In this document: in pieces, positions 12,590-23,770 of the stretch
Layout: each line of letters starts with the position of its first letter
Numbering within the stretch: the first letter of the stretch is position 1
Assembly: GCF_014898055.3 (NCBI RefSeq)
Contig: NW_023602073.1
Span: forward strand, 24,971,784 to 25,035,783
DNA length: 64,000 nt
Origin: Talpa occidentalis
Taxonomy: Eukaryota; Chordata; Mammalia; Eulipotyphla; Talpidae
Direction of reading: 5' to 3'
Made by a program: the position numbers and the translations under genes
Notes under the pieces: model-generated
Seen by the model: only the letters and a program-made list of their open reading frames with translations
Told to the model about the DNA's origin: nothing
Databases searched by the model: none

Positions 12590-12926
12590 TTTTATTTATT
12601 TATTTATTTATTTATTTAATAGAGGCATGATTTATTTATTTATTTATTTGTTTGTTTGTTTGTTTGTTTGTTTGTTTATACAAGCACTGGGTACAGTCAG
12701 AAGCGCGGGAGGGTGAGAGAATTCACCAGAGCCAGAGCGGGGAGCAGAGCAGGCAGAAGGACCAAAGTACACTGCTGAGGGGAGCAGCGGGCGGCAGGAG
12801 AGGTTTGTGTGCCATGTGGGACCCTCTTCTGGTGGCCGGGGAGCAGCCAGGGATCGAACCAGCGCCACAGAGGCCGCGGGCAGCTTCGCAACCCAGCACT
12901 CAACCGCTGCGCCACCTGGGAGGCCC
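12590..12926 (-). mobile_element. tRNA-derived SINE with expanded TTTA/TTTG tail
   Basis: Read on the minus strand it starts with the SINE head (GGGCCTCCCAGGTGGCGCAG) and carries a B box (GGTTCGATCCC). It ends in an A-rich tail that here appears as (TTTA)n and (TTTG)n arrays at 12,590-12,677. The flanks repeat TTTGAGTTTTATTTATTT, a target-site duplication. The tail has evolved into a microsatellite. Open frames of 72-114 codons across it are by-products of the GC-rich SINE body. Confidence 0.9.
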
Positions 12927-12974
12927 AAATTATTTGAGTTTTATTTATTTATTTTTTAAAGTCATCCAAACTTT

Positions 12975-13462
<488 letters not shown>

Positions 13463-13734
13463 TTAATATGTACTGAAATGGAATGTATGGGAAAGCTTCT
13501 GCAAATTGTTCTTTTTTTCCCCCCGCATTTGGAAGACTGTCAGCATCATTTTTCTTTTCTTTTTTTTAAATTTAATTTATTTTTTTATATATTTTACATC
13601 ATTCTACCTTTTTGTACAATACATGCTTTCTCCTCTCAGGTGTAGTGTTTGCTTCTGCAAATAATTCTTTACTAATGTAAGCTAATGATGCCACTTAAAA
13701 TTTTTATGCTATAAGCATTTCAATCAGATGATTT

Positions 13735-13930
13735 CATTTAATGTTTAAAACAACCTTCAAATTACCTATGAAGTAGGTATTTTTATTCATTTTATTTATG
13801 GCTGAGGAAAGTACAGCACAGAGGTGCTTGACTACCTGCAAGAGTCACAGGTTATTGAGAAGCCGGACTAGGATTCAAAGCCACAAGTGCCCACCTCATA
13901 CCGGCTTGACTCTGTCATACTGCCTTCCCT
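13735..13930 (-). mobile_element. MIR SINE, reverse orientation
   Basis: The segment follows the reversed MIR consensus: 'atttaatgtttaaaacaacc', 'gaagtaggtatttttattca', 'gaggaaagtacagcacagag', 'ggactaggattcaaagccac'. It is ancient and non-coding. Confidence 0.7.
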
Positions 13931-14068
13931 GGGCCTGGCCTTCCTCCTAGGTGGGATTTCTTTTTTTACTTATCTCTTTCTTACATTACCTTTCACTGAG
14001 GATTTTGTTGTTTCCTACCTACATCTGTGAAAATATGTCCTAAAAAGCTTTCTGGATTGGTACCCCAG

Positions 14069-14484
14069 TGTAGGGTAAGGAAAAATGTCAGGCTTTTCTG
14101 CCCTCCCGCCATCAGGATAGATGATGGATCCTTGCGGTCCTGAATGCATGCCTGATGGCGGGCACCTGGAGTAGGGTGTGGGCATAGGTGGATGGGATTC
14201 ACCTGGGCTGTGCTTTTAAGTGCGGCATCACGGGGACGCCAGTAGAAGCCAAAAGAGAAGCCGAGAGAGAAGCAAAAGAAGCAGTAACTGAGAGAAGGCC
14301 GGAGAGCCCAGAGTGAAGACCTGCTGGGGGCTGGGAGGCCTGCCAGCCTCCCGGCCCCCCTGCCTGCCATATGCCTGGTGAACCCCAATAAAAGACCTGC
14401 AAAACCCCTGAGGACTCTGACTCTTCCTTTACCCGGTCTGCTGGATATTAGAAAACCTGGTCGGTGGCCTGTCCTGCCCTTACA
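14069..14484 (+). mobile_element. Endogenous retrovirus LTR, first of a pair
   Basis: This 416-bp unit begins TGTAGGGTAAGG and ends CCTTACA, the TG...CA ends of an LTR. It has a TTTTAAG TATA-like box near 14,213 and a polyadenylation signal AATAAA at 14,387, about 95 bp before the end, the usual U3-R-U5 order. It is a close relative of the LTR at 14,541-14,989. I see no coding retroviral sequence beside it. Open frames of 131 codons on the minus strand are shadows of the GC-rich LTR. Confidence 0.75.
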
Positions 14485-14540
14485 CTCAGGTCCCTAAAGA
14501 TAGACTTGGGATGGTAGGAGAACTGCAGGGGCCAACCCAC
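14485..14540 (+). other. 56-bp remnant between the two LTRs
   Basis: The spacer contains no gag, pol or env trace. It could be the residue of a largely deleted internal region: I see neither a clear tRNA primer-binding site after the first LTR nor a typical long polypurine tract before the second. The sequence 'gcaggggcc' is the only purine-rich piece. Confidence 0.6.
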
Positions 14541-14989
14541 TGTAGGGTAAGGTAAAAGTATCAGGCTTTTCTGCCCTCCCGCCATTAGGATAGATGACAG
14601 AACCGTGTGGTCCCGAACGCATGCCTGATGGCGGGCACCTGGAGTAGGGTGTGGGCATAGGTAGATGGGATTCACCTGGGCTAAGACTGGGCTTTTAAGG
14701 GCGGTCTCACAGAGATGCCAGCAGGAGCAGTAGAAGCAGAAGCAGAGACCACCAGAGAACGCTAGAGAGCCCAGATAGAGTGAGAGCCCAGATAGAGTGA
14801 AGACTTGCTGAGGGCTGGGAGGCTTGCCAGCCTCTCGGCCCCCCAGCCCGCCACCCCCCCCTGCCTGCCGTGTACCTGGTAAATCCCAATAAAAGCCTGC
14901 AAAAGCCACTGAGGGCTCCAGGACTCTCTCCTCCTTTACCCCATCTGCTGGATCAGAAAACCTGCTCAGTGGCCTTCCTGTCCTCTACA
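14541..14989 (+). mobile_element. Endogenous retrovirus LTR, second of a pair
   Basis: This 449-bp unit begins TGTAGGGTAAGG and ends CCTCTACA. It has a TTTTAAG box near 14,694 and AATAAA at 14,888. It differs from the first LTR by substitutions and by a short internal duplication (AGAGCCCAGATAGAGTGA repeated near 14,765-14,800), which explains most of its extra length. Same orientation and same family as 14,069-14,484. Confidence 0.75.
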
Positions 14990-15495
14990 CCCGCCCACTG
15001 CTCTCCTCTCTTCTGCTCCACTGGTGCAGCCAAGGGGGGAGGAGGACCGATCAGTTATGACAGTGCCTCTCTGGGACCCAGGTCCTCACCTGAGCCAAGT
15101 GCTCTAGCAGCTGGGGGCTGGAGGAGGTAAGAGGATCAGTGGGCATGAGGGAGGGTAATTCAAGTGGAAATGGAGCCAGGATGGAGCTCAGGAGCAGCTC
15201 TAAAGGGCAGGCCCATGGCTCCAGGTGGTGGGAGGACTCAGAGGCGTTTGGGGAGGAAAGCTATTCCAGCTGCTGCCATTTCAGCTTCTGAGTAAATACT
15301 GAGTGGAGGAGGTGAGAGGTTATTTCTGTTGTCTTTGTCAGTGGGAGACATCCTTTTGGTTCATTGCTATTCAAGGGGAAAAGCCAGTTGTAAAATAAGG
15401 CAACTATTTTATACAGACAGATGCAATACAGATTAACACACAAACCCACAGCTCAACAGAATTTAGACCAAAGAATATGAATAAGAACTAGAAAG
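14990..15495. other. Unassigned sequence downstream of the LTR pair
   Basis: No gene or named repeat is visible. The first 140 bp are GC-rich and might be LTR-flanking or proviral in origin, but nothing in them is diagnostic. Confidence 0.45.
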
Positions 15496-15499
15496 CAAG

Positions 15500-15605
15500 C
15501 AGGGAAACAGTCCAGGACTGTGATTCTAACTCATCCTGCTGTCAGCTGTGTGACCCTTGTCAAGTCACTTTGCCAGTCTGGGCAAGTCGAATGCTTCAGC
15601 CCAGC
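15500..15605 (+). mobile_element. MIR SINE core, sense orientation
   Basis: The text 'tgtcagctgtgtgacccttg' followed by 'tcaagtcactttgcc' matches the conserved MIR core (AGCTGTGTGACCTTGGGCAAGT). The ends are decayed. Confidence 0.7.
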
Positions 15606-15908
15606 TACTGCCATTTAATAGTCTAGGGTGAGATCCAGAGGTAAGTGTTCTAATAGAGAGCTCTCTGGTTATTCTTAAGCATATCAAGGTTGAACATCAT
15701 AAATTATATATTTTGGAACTTATTATTTTATTTTTCATTTTGTGGTAGAATATTTTATTCCTTTCAATATTTTGTAAATTTTATACCATGTTCACATATT
15801 GCTTTTATAAACACACAAAAAAGCAAAGCACCCAAGAGAAAAAACTGCATAAATCATATTCTAGACATTAGGTATAATAATGAAAGCCTAGAAAATAAAG
15901 TACTCTAT

Positions 15909-16687
15909 TGTAGGGGGACCAGCCCCAGACTGGGCTGGTTCATGGTTGATTTGGGCAGGTCTTGGAGCCCTTGGTAGATTTGATAGACCTTCAGTGCTGA
16001 AGCAGGGGACCACATACACAGACAGACCAGCAGGCAGGGAGGCAGACATGAGGGAGGCGGGGGGCTGGCCTGAGAGGATGGCTGGGGGCAGACAGCACCC
16101 GAGGTTTCCAGCCCTTGTTATCTCTGTGTTCTCTCCATGGCTTCTTTCTGGTTTCTCTCTCCTTATCTCCTTTTATCTCTGACTTCCTGGCCCAGGTATC
16201 CATATTTACATATGGGCATGCCCCATGCTCTCTGGCTTCTCCATCCAGATGTCCACAAACACAGGTGTGCATGCCTGTGCCCGCATTCCCAAGCACTTTT
16301 TAAAAAACGATTTATTTATGCACACAAGAACTGGGGTACAGGCCAGAGGGGTGGAGGATTCACAAGAGACAGAGTGGGGATCAGAACAGGCCAACTAACT
16401 GAAACACACTGCTGAGGGGAGCAGCAGGTGAGTCAGGAGAGGTCTGCTGCGCCATGTGGGTCAGCTCCCTGGCCAGGGATCGAACTCATGCTGCAGTGGC
16501 TGCGGATAGCTTCATAGGTTGCATCTCAATCCCCTGTGCCACCAAGGAGGCCTCCAAAGCACTTTTTACTCAAGAGCAATATCATGTGTGGGTAATGAAA
16601 CCTGAGAGGAAAGCAAGGCTGGAGGTGGCAGCTGCAGAGGCCCATGGCGGGAAGCAAAAGAGCCTGATTTAACCCATTTTCCTTACA
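15909..16687 (+). mobile_element. Candidate LTR interrupted by a SINE
   Basis: The segment opens TGTAGGGGGACCAGCCCC and closes ATTTTCCTTACA, giving LTR-like TGTA...TACA ends around about 530 bp once the SINE at 16,303-16,553 is set aside. I found no clear AATAAA or TATA box, and the flanks give no convincing target-site duplication, so the LTR call is tentative. The ~15 kb duplicated segment begins inside it at 15,961. Confidence 0.4.
16303..16553 (-). mobile_element. tRNA-derived SINE, diverged subfamily
   Basis: On the minus strand it carries the SINE head (AGGCCTCCTTGGTGGCACAG) and ends in AAATAAATCG-type tail. It has the variant 'gggatcgaactcatgctgca' region on the plus strand and 'cttcataggttgc', marking a subfamily distinct from copies with 'gaaccggcgctgcag'. 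The target-site duplication is CCAAGCACTTTTTA on the left and CCAAAGCACTTTTTA on the right. Confidence 0.88.
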
Positions 16688-17125
16688 TTATAGAAGGGAA
16701 TTATTTAAGTAAAATACCATATTATGACTACTTAGAAAATTTATATACTTGTGAAGATTATTCACAACATAATAATCCATTTTTGACTATTGTAATTAAA
16801 AAGCAGGATAAGTGCAGATAGATTATAATGCCAATTATGTAATTAAACATGCATAAAGCCAAAGATTCAAATCAATGAGGAAAGAAATGAAAGGTAATTT
16901 TTTTTGCTCAGATGGTAAAACTTAAATTTCCTGTAATGTTAAAACTTTAAAGAATTTTTGAGGTAAAGTACCTGCAGAACTTCTTATTTTAAGAAATGCT
17001 ATATTCTAACACTTGCTCTTAAATTATAATTATGTGATATAAAACAGAAAAATAAATGTTCGGTTAGGATGCATTAGGATCTAATATACTGAGACCATGC
17101 GAATGATAAAATAGTTACATATCAA
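16688..17125. other. Unassigned AT-rich sequence
   Basis: No gene or named repeat is visible between the candidate LTRs. The matching stretch in the right copy is at about 31,835-32,268. Confidence 0.5.
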
Positions 17126-17676
17126 TGTAGGCCCAGAATGCAGGCAGGAGGGCCACAGGGAAGGCGTAGGGTTAAAGGTGGGTGTAGAATCACCAGAGAA
17201 GTGTCTGTTTTGGGGAGTGAAGGAGTTCTAAGATCCTACCGCATGACAATATGGTGGCAGGAGAGAAGAAGGGATTTCCCTATGAAGAAGAGGAAGGACA
17301 AGAGAATGGAAAGAGAACTGCAAGCCAGTTGGAAAGTTCTGCTTGGTTTTTTAAAAAGGTTTCTTAGCAGCACCCTGAGAAAAGACTGGAGATGAAACAG
17401 GAGACCCCCCACTCAGGGCTCCAGTGCTTGGCCCCAGAGCACTGCCTGTGAGCAGTGCAAGTTGCATTTTACTGCCCACCACCAGTGGCTCCGCTGGGCT
17501 CAGGCTGCTGGCAGAAGCCAGCAGTGATAGCGGAGAGACAGCAGTGGTGACCCTAGCATGCCACCACAGGGCATGCAGCCCCTGAGGCTCCATGGGGCCA
17601 GCTCCTGTGCTCGGGCTCTCTCCAGTTGCAGGCAGTAGAGAGGCCCTTGGATTTGGTGCCTGGATCATGGAATGAA

Positions 17677-17749
17677 CCAATCAGGTGTGAGCTTTGAGCT
17701 GACCGGTAAATGCTCCAATCAGACATAGGATTGAAACCTATTCAATCAG
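17677..17749 (+). promoter_or_regulatory. Three clustered CCAAT (NF-Y type) boxes
   Basis: CCAATCAG occurs at 17,677 and 17,715, and CAATCAG at 17,743, spaced about 38 and 28 bp. Clustered CCAAT boxes in one orientation are typical of LTR enhancer-promoters that bind NF-Y. Activity is an inference. Confidence 0.5.
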
Positions 17750-17953
17750 ACTGGTAGGTGGGGGGCCCAGACTGAGGAGATAAGGCAGGGCAGGAGCCAG
17801 CTTGGGAATGCGATCCACTGCTTGCACTGGGCTCTCCGGCTTGCTTGGACTGAACTGCCTTCTACTACACTCCTGTACTCTGGCTGCACTTTTGCCTGCT
17901 TGGGACTTGCTCTGAGTTGCTTGCTCAGACTCACTTGCTTGGACTGGATACTT

Positions 17954-18335
17954 TTTTTTTTTTTTTTTAATAAATTTTATTGTTATATTCCCCATACAAT
18001 TGCAGCCCCCCCATTCTGACCCCAATCCCTCCCCTCCGCCCCCCGCCCCCTAAAAGTGTCTCTGGTTCATAGTTTTTTGTGATTTTGATTTTCACTTTCT
18101 TATAGTTATTCATTTTCCTGGTCCCTTATTTAAGTTTTCTAGATTCTGCTATGAGTGAGACCATCCGGTATTTTTCTTTTTCTTTTTGGCTTATTTCGCT
18201 GAGCATGATCCCTTCCAGCGCCATCCATGTTGCTGCAAATTGCATGTGTTTATCTTTTTTGAATGCTGAGTAATATTCCATGGTATATGTACCACATCTT
18301 CTTGATCCAGTCATCTATTTTGGGCATTTGGGCTG
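17954..18335 (-). mobile_element. 5'-truncated young L1 inside the LTR-like element
   Basis: It is the reverse complement of the L1 3' end: poly(T), 'attctgaccccaatccctcc', 'ctatgagtgagaccatccgg', then the last ORF2 codons to 'gggcatttggg'. It is bracketed by a perfect 19-bp target-site duplication (TTGCTTGGACTGGATACTT at 17,935-17,953 and 18,336-18,354). The perfect duplication and close match to the 48.9-55.2 kb element indicate a recent insertion. Confidence 0.93.
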
Positions 18336-19097
18336 TTGCTTGGACTGGATACTTGCTTGCTCGGACTGGACGCTCTCAGACGCATCCAGCAGCTGACCTC
18401 TGAAGGAAGAAGAGAAGCCAAGAAGCTTCACAGAGATGCCAAAGAGCTTCACAGGCCTGGGGCCGCACCTCTCTCCAGCATGCCTCTGCCATCACCTGAA
18501 AGGAGCACCAGGCCTTGGGCCTGGTGTCTCAAAGAGCTCTATGTTGGAGTGGGCCAGCAACTCATGGGGAGCTGTGGCGGTAGTGACCGACATTACTGGC
18601 CGGTGCTGTCCAGCCCTGTTGATGAGTGACCAGCACTCTGTGTCCGGGTGCGCTCTGAGAGCTGTTGGTCATCTAGCAGCATCTACTCCTGATGCTGCTG
18701 TCTTTGCTGCTGTCGGGCCCAGTGTCAGGTGTTGTCCATCCTGACCTTCGGACTGCTGCTGAGGGCTGCTGTGGTGTCATCTCAGCAGCCCCACTTGTGA
18801 GCACCTCCAGCTGTGGTGAGTGGGATCCTGGCCCACTGTTTGCCATGAGCTCCAGGCTCTGGATGGGACGGCACCATCTTGGATGAGAGCCTTTTGTTTA
18901 GGACTTTTGGACACTGTCTAGGGTGAGATAACCAGCCACTTGTGGACTTGAGAACTCCTTGTTTCCCGTTTGCTAAGCAAACCCCATTGTTGTTGTTTCT
19001 GGCCTGAGCGGTTTTGCAATTTTGGGTGTGGGTGAAGAACCCAGAGACGGTGAGCGACTTGTCCTCCACTGGCACTGTTCCTTTGGAGGTTACCACA

Positions 19098-19840
19098 CCC
19101 CCTGAGAGGCAAGGTGAAGTGGGTTTTTTTAAGCTAGTGATTTAACACTAACTTATGTTTTAGGAGTGTAGGTTCACACATCTACAGATGCTGCTGTCAT
19201 AACACGCTCCCCAGCAAGCACCAACCGTCCTGCCAATGAGCCACTCACTCCCTAAAGCCCCTAATTCTTGTAGTTCAGTTTTGCCATCAGATTTCAAAGT
19301 TTAATTAATCAGTTAACAGATCTTTTGGGTGACTTTAAGTGACCAAATATACACAAAGATGGTTTGCCATCCTGAATTAAAACGCATAAAATGATAAACT
19401 AGATTTCCCTTTTTGAAAAATGAGATTGCTCAGGGGCTTTTCAAAACCACAGTTTAAAGCAGGCAGACATGATCTTCAGTGCTAAAGGGAGTGTCTGCAG
19501 TGAGGCGGACATAGACTTGGATACGGACGTCCTAGTTGGCGCGTATCACTGAGTATCACTAGATCATGGATGTTCTCAGGCCAGCCACATGACCATCTGG
19601 ACTTCAGTTCTCACCACACTCACTCAGCAGCTACAGACCTGCTCCCCACCGTGGGAGGCACTCTGTTGGGGGCTGAAGTGATGATGACCACAGGGACAGC
19701 AACACCCCCCCCCGCCCCCCGCAGCTTAGCGTCTGCAGACAAATGTGCAGCTCACAGAGCCATGAAAAGGAGACATCACTTAATGTGTGATGACAAACTG
19801 AGCAAAGGTCTTTTCAAAAAAAGAGATAAGGGGTTAGCAC
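19098..19840. other. Unassigned sequence
   Basis: No gene or clear repeat is visible. A C-rich run (about 19,707-19,726) differs in length from its counterpart in the right copy, as expected for a homopolymer sequencing problem. Confidence 0.45.
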
Positions 19841-19849
19841 AGCATATAC

Positions 19850-20760
19850 TAAATAACCTGCCCAACTGGGATGTTAGAAACAGCTTTTCTGAGGAAGAGA
19901 ATCCCAAGCTGAGTTTGAAGATGAATATATATTATTTCAACACAGAGAGCTCAGATAGGAGCTGAAGAAATCTTCTAAATGCAGCAAACCAGGTAATGGC
20001 TCCTGATGAAGGAATCATGGTGTCATGGAGGGATAGAAAGGAAGCCTGTGTGAGCCAAAAGTGCCAGAGGGCAGGGACCTGGCACTGCAGGTCTCTCAGC
20101 TCATGTTTTTTGAAGGGCAATGGGATGAAATGATCAGATTTGCGTATTTGAAAGGGCAACACCCATTTTAGCATGAGGAGTGAATTGGAGGAAGGCTGGA
20201 TCTGAGGGGTTACAACAACCTACACCAGAGATGATGGCAGTTTATTTTTTTTATATTTTTAAAAAGATTTATTTATTTATACAAGAAACGGGGGTACAGG
20301 CCAGACACGCGGGAGGGTGAGAGGATTCACCAGAGACAGAGCGGGGAACAGAACATGCAGACTGATGAAATACACTGCTAAGGGGAGCAGTGGGTGAGAC
20401 TGGAGAGGTCTGCCGCGCCATGTGGGACCCTCCCGGGCCTGCTGGGATCGAACCGGCGCTGCAGAGGCTGCTGACAGCTTCACAGCGCTGTGTTCCACTG
20501 CCTGCGCCACCAGGGGAGCCCCGATGATGGCAGTTTAGACTAAGATGCTGGCAATGGACATGGAGACAGAGGAGACTATCAAGGCATGAGAAGGGGACAA
20601 TGATGCTTGGAAGTTAAGGATTAAATATGGGAGGTGAAGGAAAGACAGGAGTTAAGGGTGACTCCTTATTTCCTTGTTTGCATAGCTGAAAGGAAGGTGG
20701 TGTTGACATGAAGGCAGGTGACACAGGTGAGAACCAGGCCTGGTGGAATGGGAGCGATAC
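19850..20760 (-). mobile_element. L2-type LINE fragment, reverse orientation, split by a SINE
   Basis: The text 'gatcagatttgcgtatttga', 'atgatggcagtttagactaa', 'ctggcaatggacatggagac' and 'caggagttaagggtgactcc' follows the reverse complement of the same L2-type consensus seen in sense at 330-1,180. The SINE at 20,245-20,522 interrupts it. Borders are approximate. Confidence 0.5.
20245..20522 (-). mobile_element. tRNA-derived SINE with clean target-site duplication
   Basis: The SINE carries the main-subfamily signature (GGGATCGAACCGGCGCTGCA on the plus strand) and a T-rich tail at its left. The 15-bp direct repeat GATGATGGCAGTTTA lies at 20,230-20,244 and 20,523-20,537. Open frames through its GC-rich body are not genes. 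Confidence 0.93.
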
Positions 20761-21139
20761 CACATGTATGAAAACACCAAACAGAGATGGAAGCTCAGCA
20801 AGACTGCACTATGGCTACAGACTATGCTGGATTCTCCCAGGCACCAGTGCTCCCTCAGACTTTTCCCTGGAAATACTCTGGTGGCAAAGGAGGAATGCTG
20901 GGGTGCCATTTCCTTAATATATTCAGCTTTTTCTTAAAAATTAAGGTGGGCCCCATCTAATAGCTGCTCTTATTTAAAGAAGAAAATACTCCCCACCCCC
21001 CCAACACACACTCCTTGCCTATTTCCAAGTTTGACACTTTGGAACAAGATGGCGTGTTTATGCTTTGGCTGTTGTCCAATTCCTCCTACACAACCCTGTG
21101 CCACAGGGCACTCACAGATCATTTTGAGAGGGGTGGGAT

Positions 21140-21285
21140 GTTACATTATTTAACTCACTCTACTTATGGTCCTGTGAAATATTCTTACTCCCATTTTACA
21201 GTTGAGGTAGCTGAGACTCAGGAAATTAACTTACTCAAAGTAAGTGGAAGCGCAAAAAGACTTGTTAATGCCTGCTTTCCTTTTT
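21140..21285 (-). mobile_element. MIR SINE, reverse orientation
   Basis: The order 'actcccattttacagttgag', 'gctgagactcaggaaattaa', 'cttactcaaagtaagtgg' follows the reversed MIR core. The 127- to 131-codon frames over this region are chance. Confidence 0.6.
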
Positions 21286-21474
21286 CCATCATTCCACATG
21301 ATTGTAAAGACCATTATCATGTAGAAAGCCACAAGAATGGAAGCAAATTTATTAGTAGTTTGTTTGGGGTTGAATGTGACAGCAAAATGACATATTAACC
21401 CTTTACTTTTAGGAACTTCTTCCTTTGAAGGCACCTTTCATGGATCTTTCAACAAAGCATGTTCAATGCCGCTC

Positions 21475-21752
21475 TTTTTTTTTTTTTTTAAAGATTTATT
21501 TATTTATGCATGCAAGAACTGGGGTACAGGTCAGAGGTGTGGGGGGTGAGAGGAGTCACCAGAGACAGAGTGGGGAACAGAACAGGCACATTGACTTAAA
21601 CACACTGCTGAGGGGAGCAGCGGGCGAGTCAGGAGAGGTCTGCTACACCAGGTGGGTATCTCCCTGGCTGGGGATCGAACTCATGCTGCAGTGGCTGCAG
21701 ACAGCTTCATAGTGCTGTCTCTTAACAAACCCTTGCACCATCAGGGAGGTCC
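21475..21752 (-). mobile_element. tRNA-derived SINE, diverged subfamily
   Basis: It has a poly(T) start, the AAAGATTTATTTATTTATGC tail and the 'gggatcgaactcatgctgca' signature of the diverged subfamily. Flanks (CCGCTCTT and ACGCCTCTCTT) are a weak target-site duplication. Confidence 0.85.
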
Positions 21753-23490
21753 TTGACGCCTCTCTTCTAACTGTACCTCCAGCTGCCCTTCTAAAGGTAG
21801 AGCTGAGTTTATTATTTTAGAGAGAAATCTACCATTTTATTTTTATGATGAAAAATTATTAAGTCTAACTTTATTCATTTGTTTTTACTAGAGATGACTG
21901 GTGTACACCACTGTATGTGATTCAGAGGCTTAGGAACCAAAGAAACTCACCAGTCTAGGAGATGAAATCAAGTGAGCTTTCTGAGGAAGAAGGGCACTTC
22001 AAATCATTCTCCTGGTCGACTATGGAACCATAAAGCACAGGAGGGGAAGTGTAGTTTGGGGTGGGGGAAAGCAAGAGAATGATTTCCCTTGCATTGACCA
22101 AGTCTAGGTGCAATCCTCCTCTTTAATAGTTTTGTCTTTGGTAGAACAAAGTTGAAAAAGAAGAGAAGAAATTATGTTTCTGTCTGTATTTAAATATTCC
22201 TCTTACAGAGGCCAGAAGAAGAGGAGAAATGCCTTTTTATTTTCTGTGTTTCTGATATGTTTACGTATGGGGCCCTTGCTGAGCCTGGAGAGACTGCCTC
22301 CAACCAGGACAAGCTGATTTCTACAGAGTCAAAAACTTCTGTGAGCCTGCCTTTCAAATGCGGACCAAACACCCTCAAACCACATCCTTGTGGGGCTCTC
22401 ACACTCCAGCCACTTTTGCCCTCCCCTAATCCCACCAGGGATGGGTCACCAGACAAAGAGACAGTCTCAGTGCCTCAGAAAGCCCCCAGCATTACTCACA
22501 CTGGCCAGGTGAGCTTGCTTGCCCTGCCCTGCCATTCCGTCTGTCCGTGGAAGCCACCATAAATGCTCTGCCCATGCTTCTCCCCATCCCTCTGCTTCTG
22601 GCTGGCCCTGCTCCTTCCCCTGGTGGCCCTGAATGGTATGGTATGTGTTCTCCTGGAATCTGAGAATACAACACACTCTCTTTGCAGCGGCAGTCATCTC
22701 CTGATCTGGTGGCTTTGCCATCCCTGAACAATAAAAAAACAAAATTTTTAAAACTGACATTTTAAAATCGACATTTAAAAAGGTGCCTATCCTTGCATTA
22801 GTTTGTAAACAAAGGGAATATAAAGGGATTTTCCACAGCTTTTGGTTCCATCTCATTGTTCTGAAGTCTGTTTACATTTGAGCAAGTGCTTTAGAAGCAG
22901 GGAGGCTGGTTCTAAAGGAAGAGCTGATCCTCACAGTCCATGCCCCGAAGCCTGGAGACTAATAACGGCAGTGCTAGTGTAATTGCTTCTGTAAACTCCT
23001 CCGAGCCTCCACTGCTGTCTATGCCGTATTTACTGGAAGCCCCCCTTCCCATCATCTCTCCTTCATTATTTTACCAGTCTCCCTATTACATGGGTTTGTA
23101 TTAAGCCCAGGAATCCTGTGCTTCTCTAACACCGATGAACTTAGGCATCTTGGCTGGCCCCCTGAGAGAATCCACCAAAGAGAATGCCTGGGTTAGATGA
23201 ATAGATTTCAGATATTCTTTTTAATTTTTTTTTGCACATGCACACACATACGCTTTATTTATGAAAGTTGTGAAAACATTTTCATTGTACATAATTCAAG
23301 AAATAGGGAAAACAAAGTCTTTTCACACTGTTTCTTTCTACATGAAATCATTACATTTCACTACCATCTTCCTTTGAGTTTTTCATTCTCTATCACTCTC
23401 TTTTCTCTCCTCCCTCCCACTCTGCCTCTCTCCTACACACTCTTACAACCCCATGTTATATCTGTACAGTCTTAAAATCACAAATAGAAG
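21753..23490. other. Unassigned intergenic sequence
   Basis: No gene is visible. Open frames near 22.2-22.9 kb (up to 129 codons) overlap on both strands and lack motifs, so I do not call them. The pyrimidine-rich tract at about 23,380-23,450 is low complexity. Confidence 0.5.
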
Positions 23491-23499
23491 TATCTTGCT

Positions 23500-23770
23500 C
23501 ATATGTTCTATACTTCCTATTTTCCTCTCATTAAGTCCACAGAAGCATCTCATTTTTTTTGAGTAATGCACACCACAGGATATACATACTATAATTTATT
23601 TAACCATCTGCAATTGAAGGAAATTTAAGTTGTTTCAATTTTTTGGCATACAAACATTGCTACTGTTAAATTCTTGCTCAGGCACCCAAAGGACAGGCAT
23701 AAGATTTTTGTGAAAATAGACTGCTGGACATACAATTTCTGGGCAGGGCATTGTCTCTGTACTGATGGAA
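23500..23770 (-). mobile_element. Possible ancient L1 3' piece
   Basis: 'atactataatttatttaacc', 'tttaagttgtttcaattttt' and 'tagactgctggacatacaat' resemble the reversed 3' region of old L1 families that encodes the end of ORF2. The similarity is partial and the family is not certain. Confidence 0.4.

Larger units (their letters stand above)
17126..19097 (+). mobile_element. Long LTR-like element interrupted by an L1
   Basis: The segment opens TGTAGGCCCAGAATG and a plausible end is GGTTACCACA. Between 17,677 and 17,749 there are three CCAAT/CAATCAG boxes, a hallmark of some class I ERV U3 regions. About 1.6 kb remain after removing the L1 at 17,954-18,335. The later part (18,360-19,097) is CTG-rich and GC-rich and could be R/U5 or adjoining proviral sequence. 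I find no gag, pol or env motif and no target-site duplication, so borders and family are uncertain. The right copy lies at 32,269-34,170. Confidence 0.45.

Noticed and set aside
13993..14909. Minus-strand open frames of 131 and 153 codons
   Set aside because: They lie across the two LTRs and are similar to each other only because the LTRs are. The LTR signals are on the plus strand.
22190..22856. Overlapping open frames of 79-129 codons on both strands
   Set aside because: They overlap in several frames, have no known motif, and in the other copy of the segment they are changed by single-base indels.
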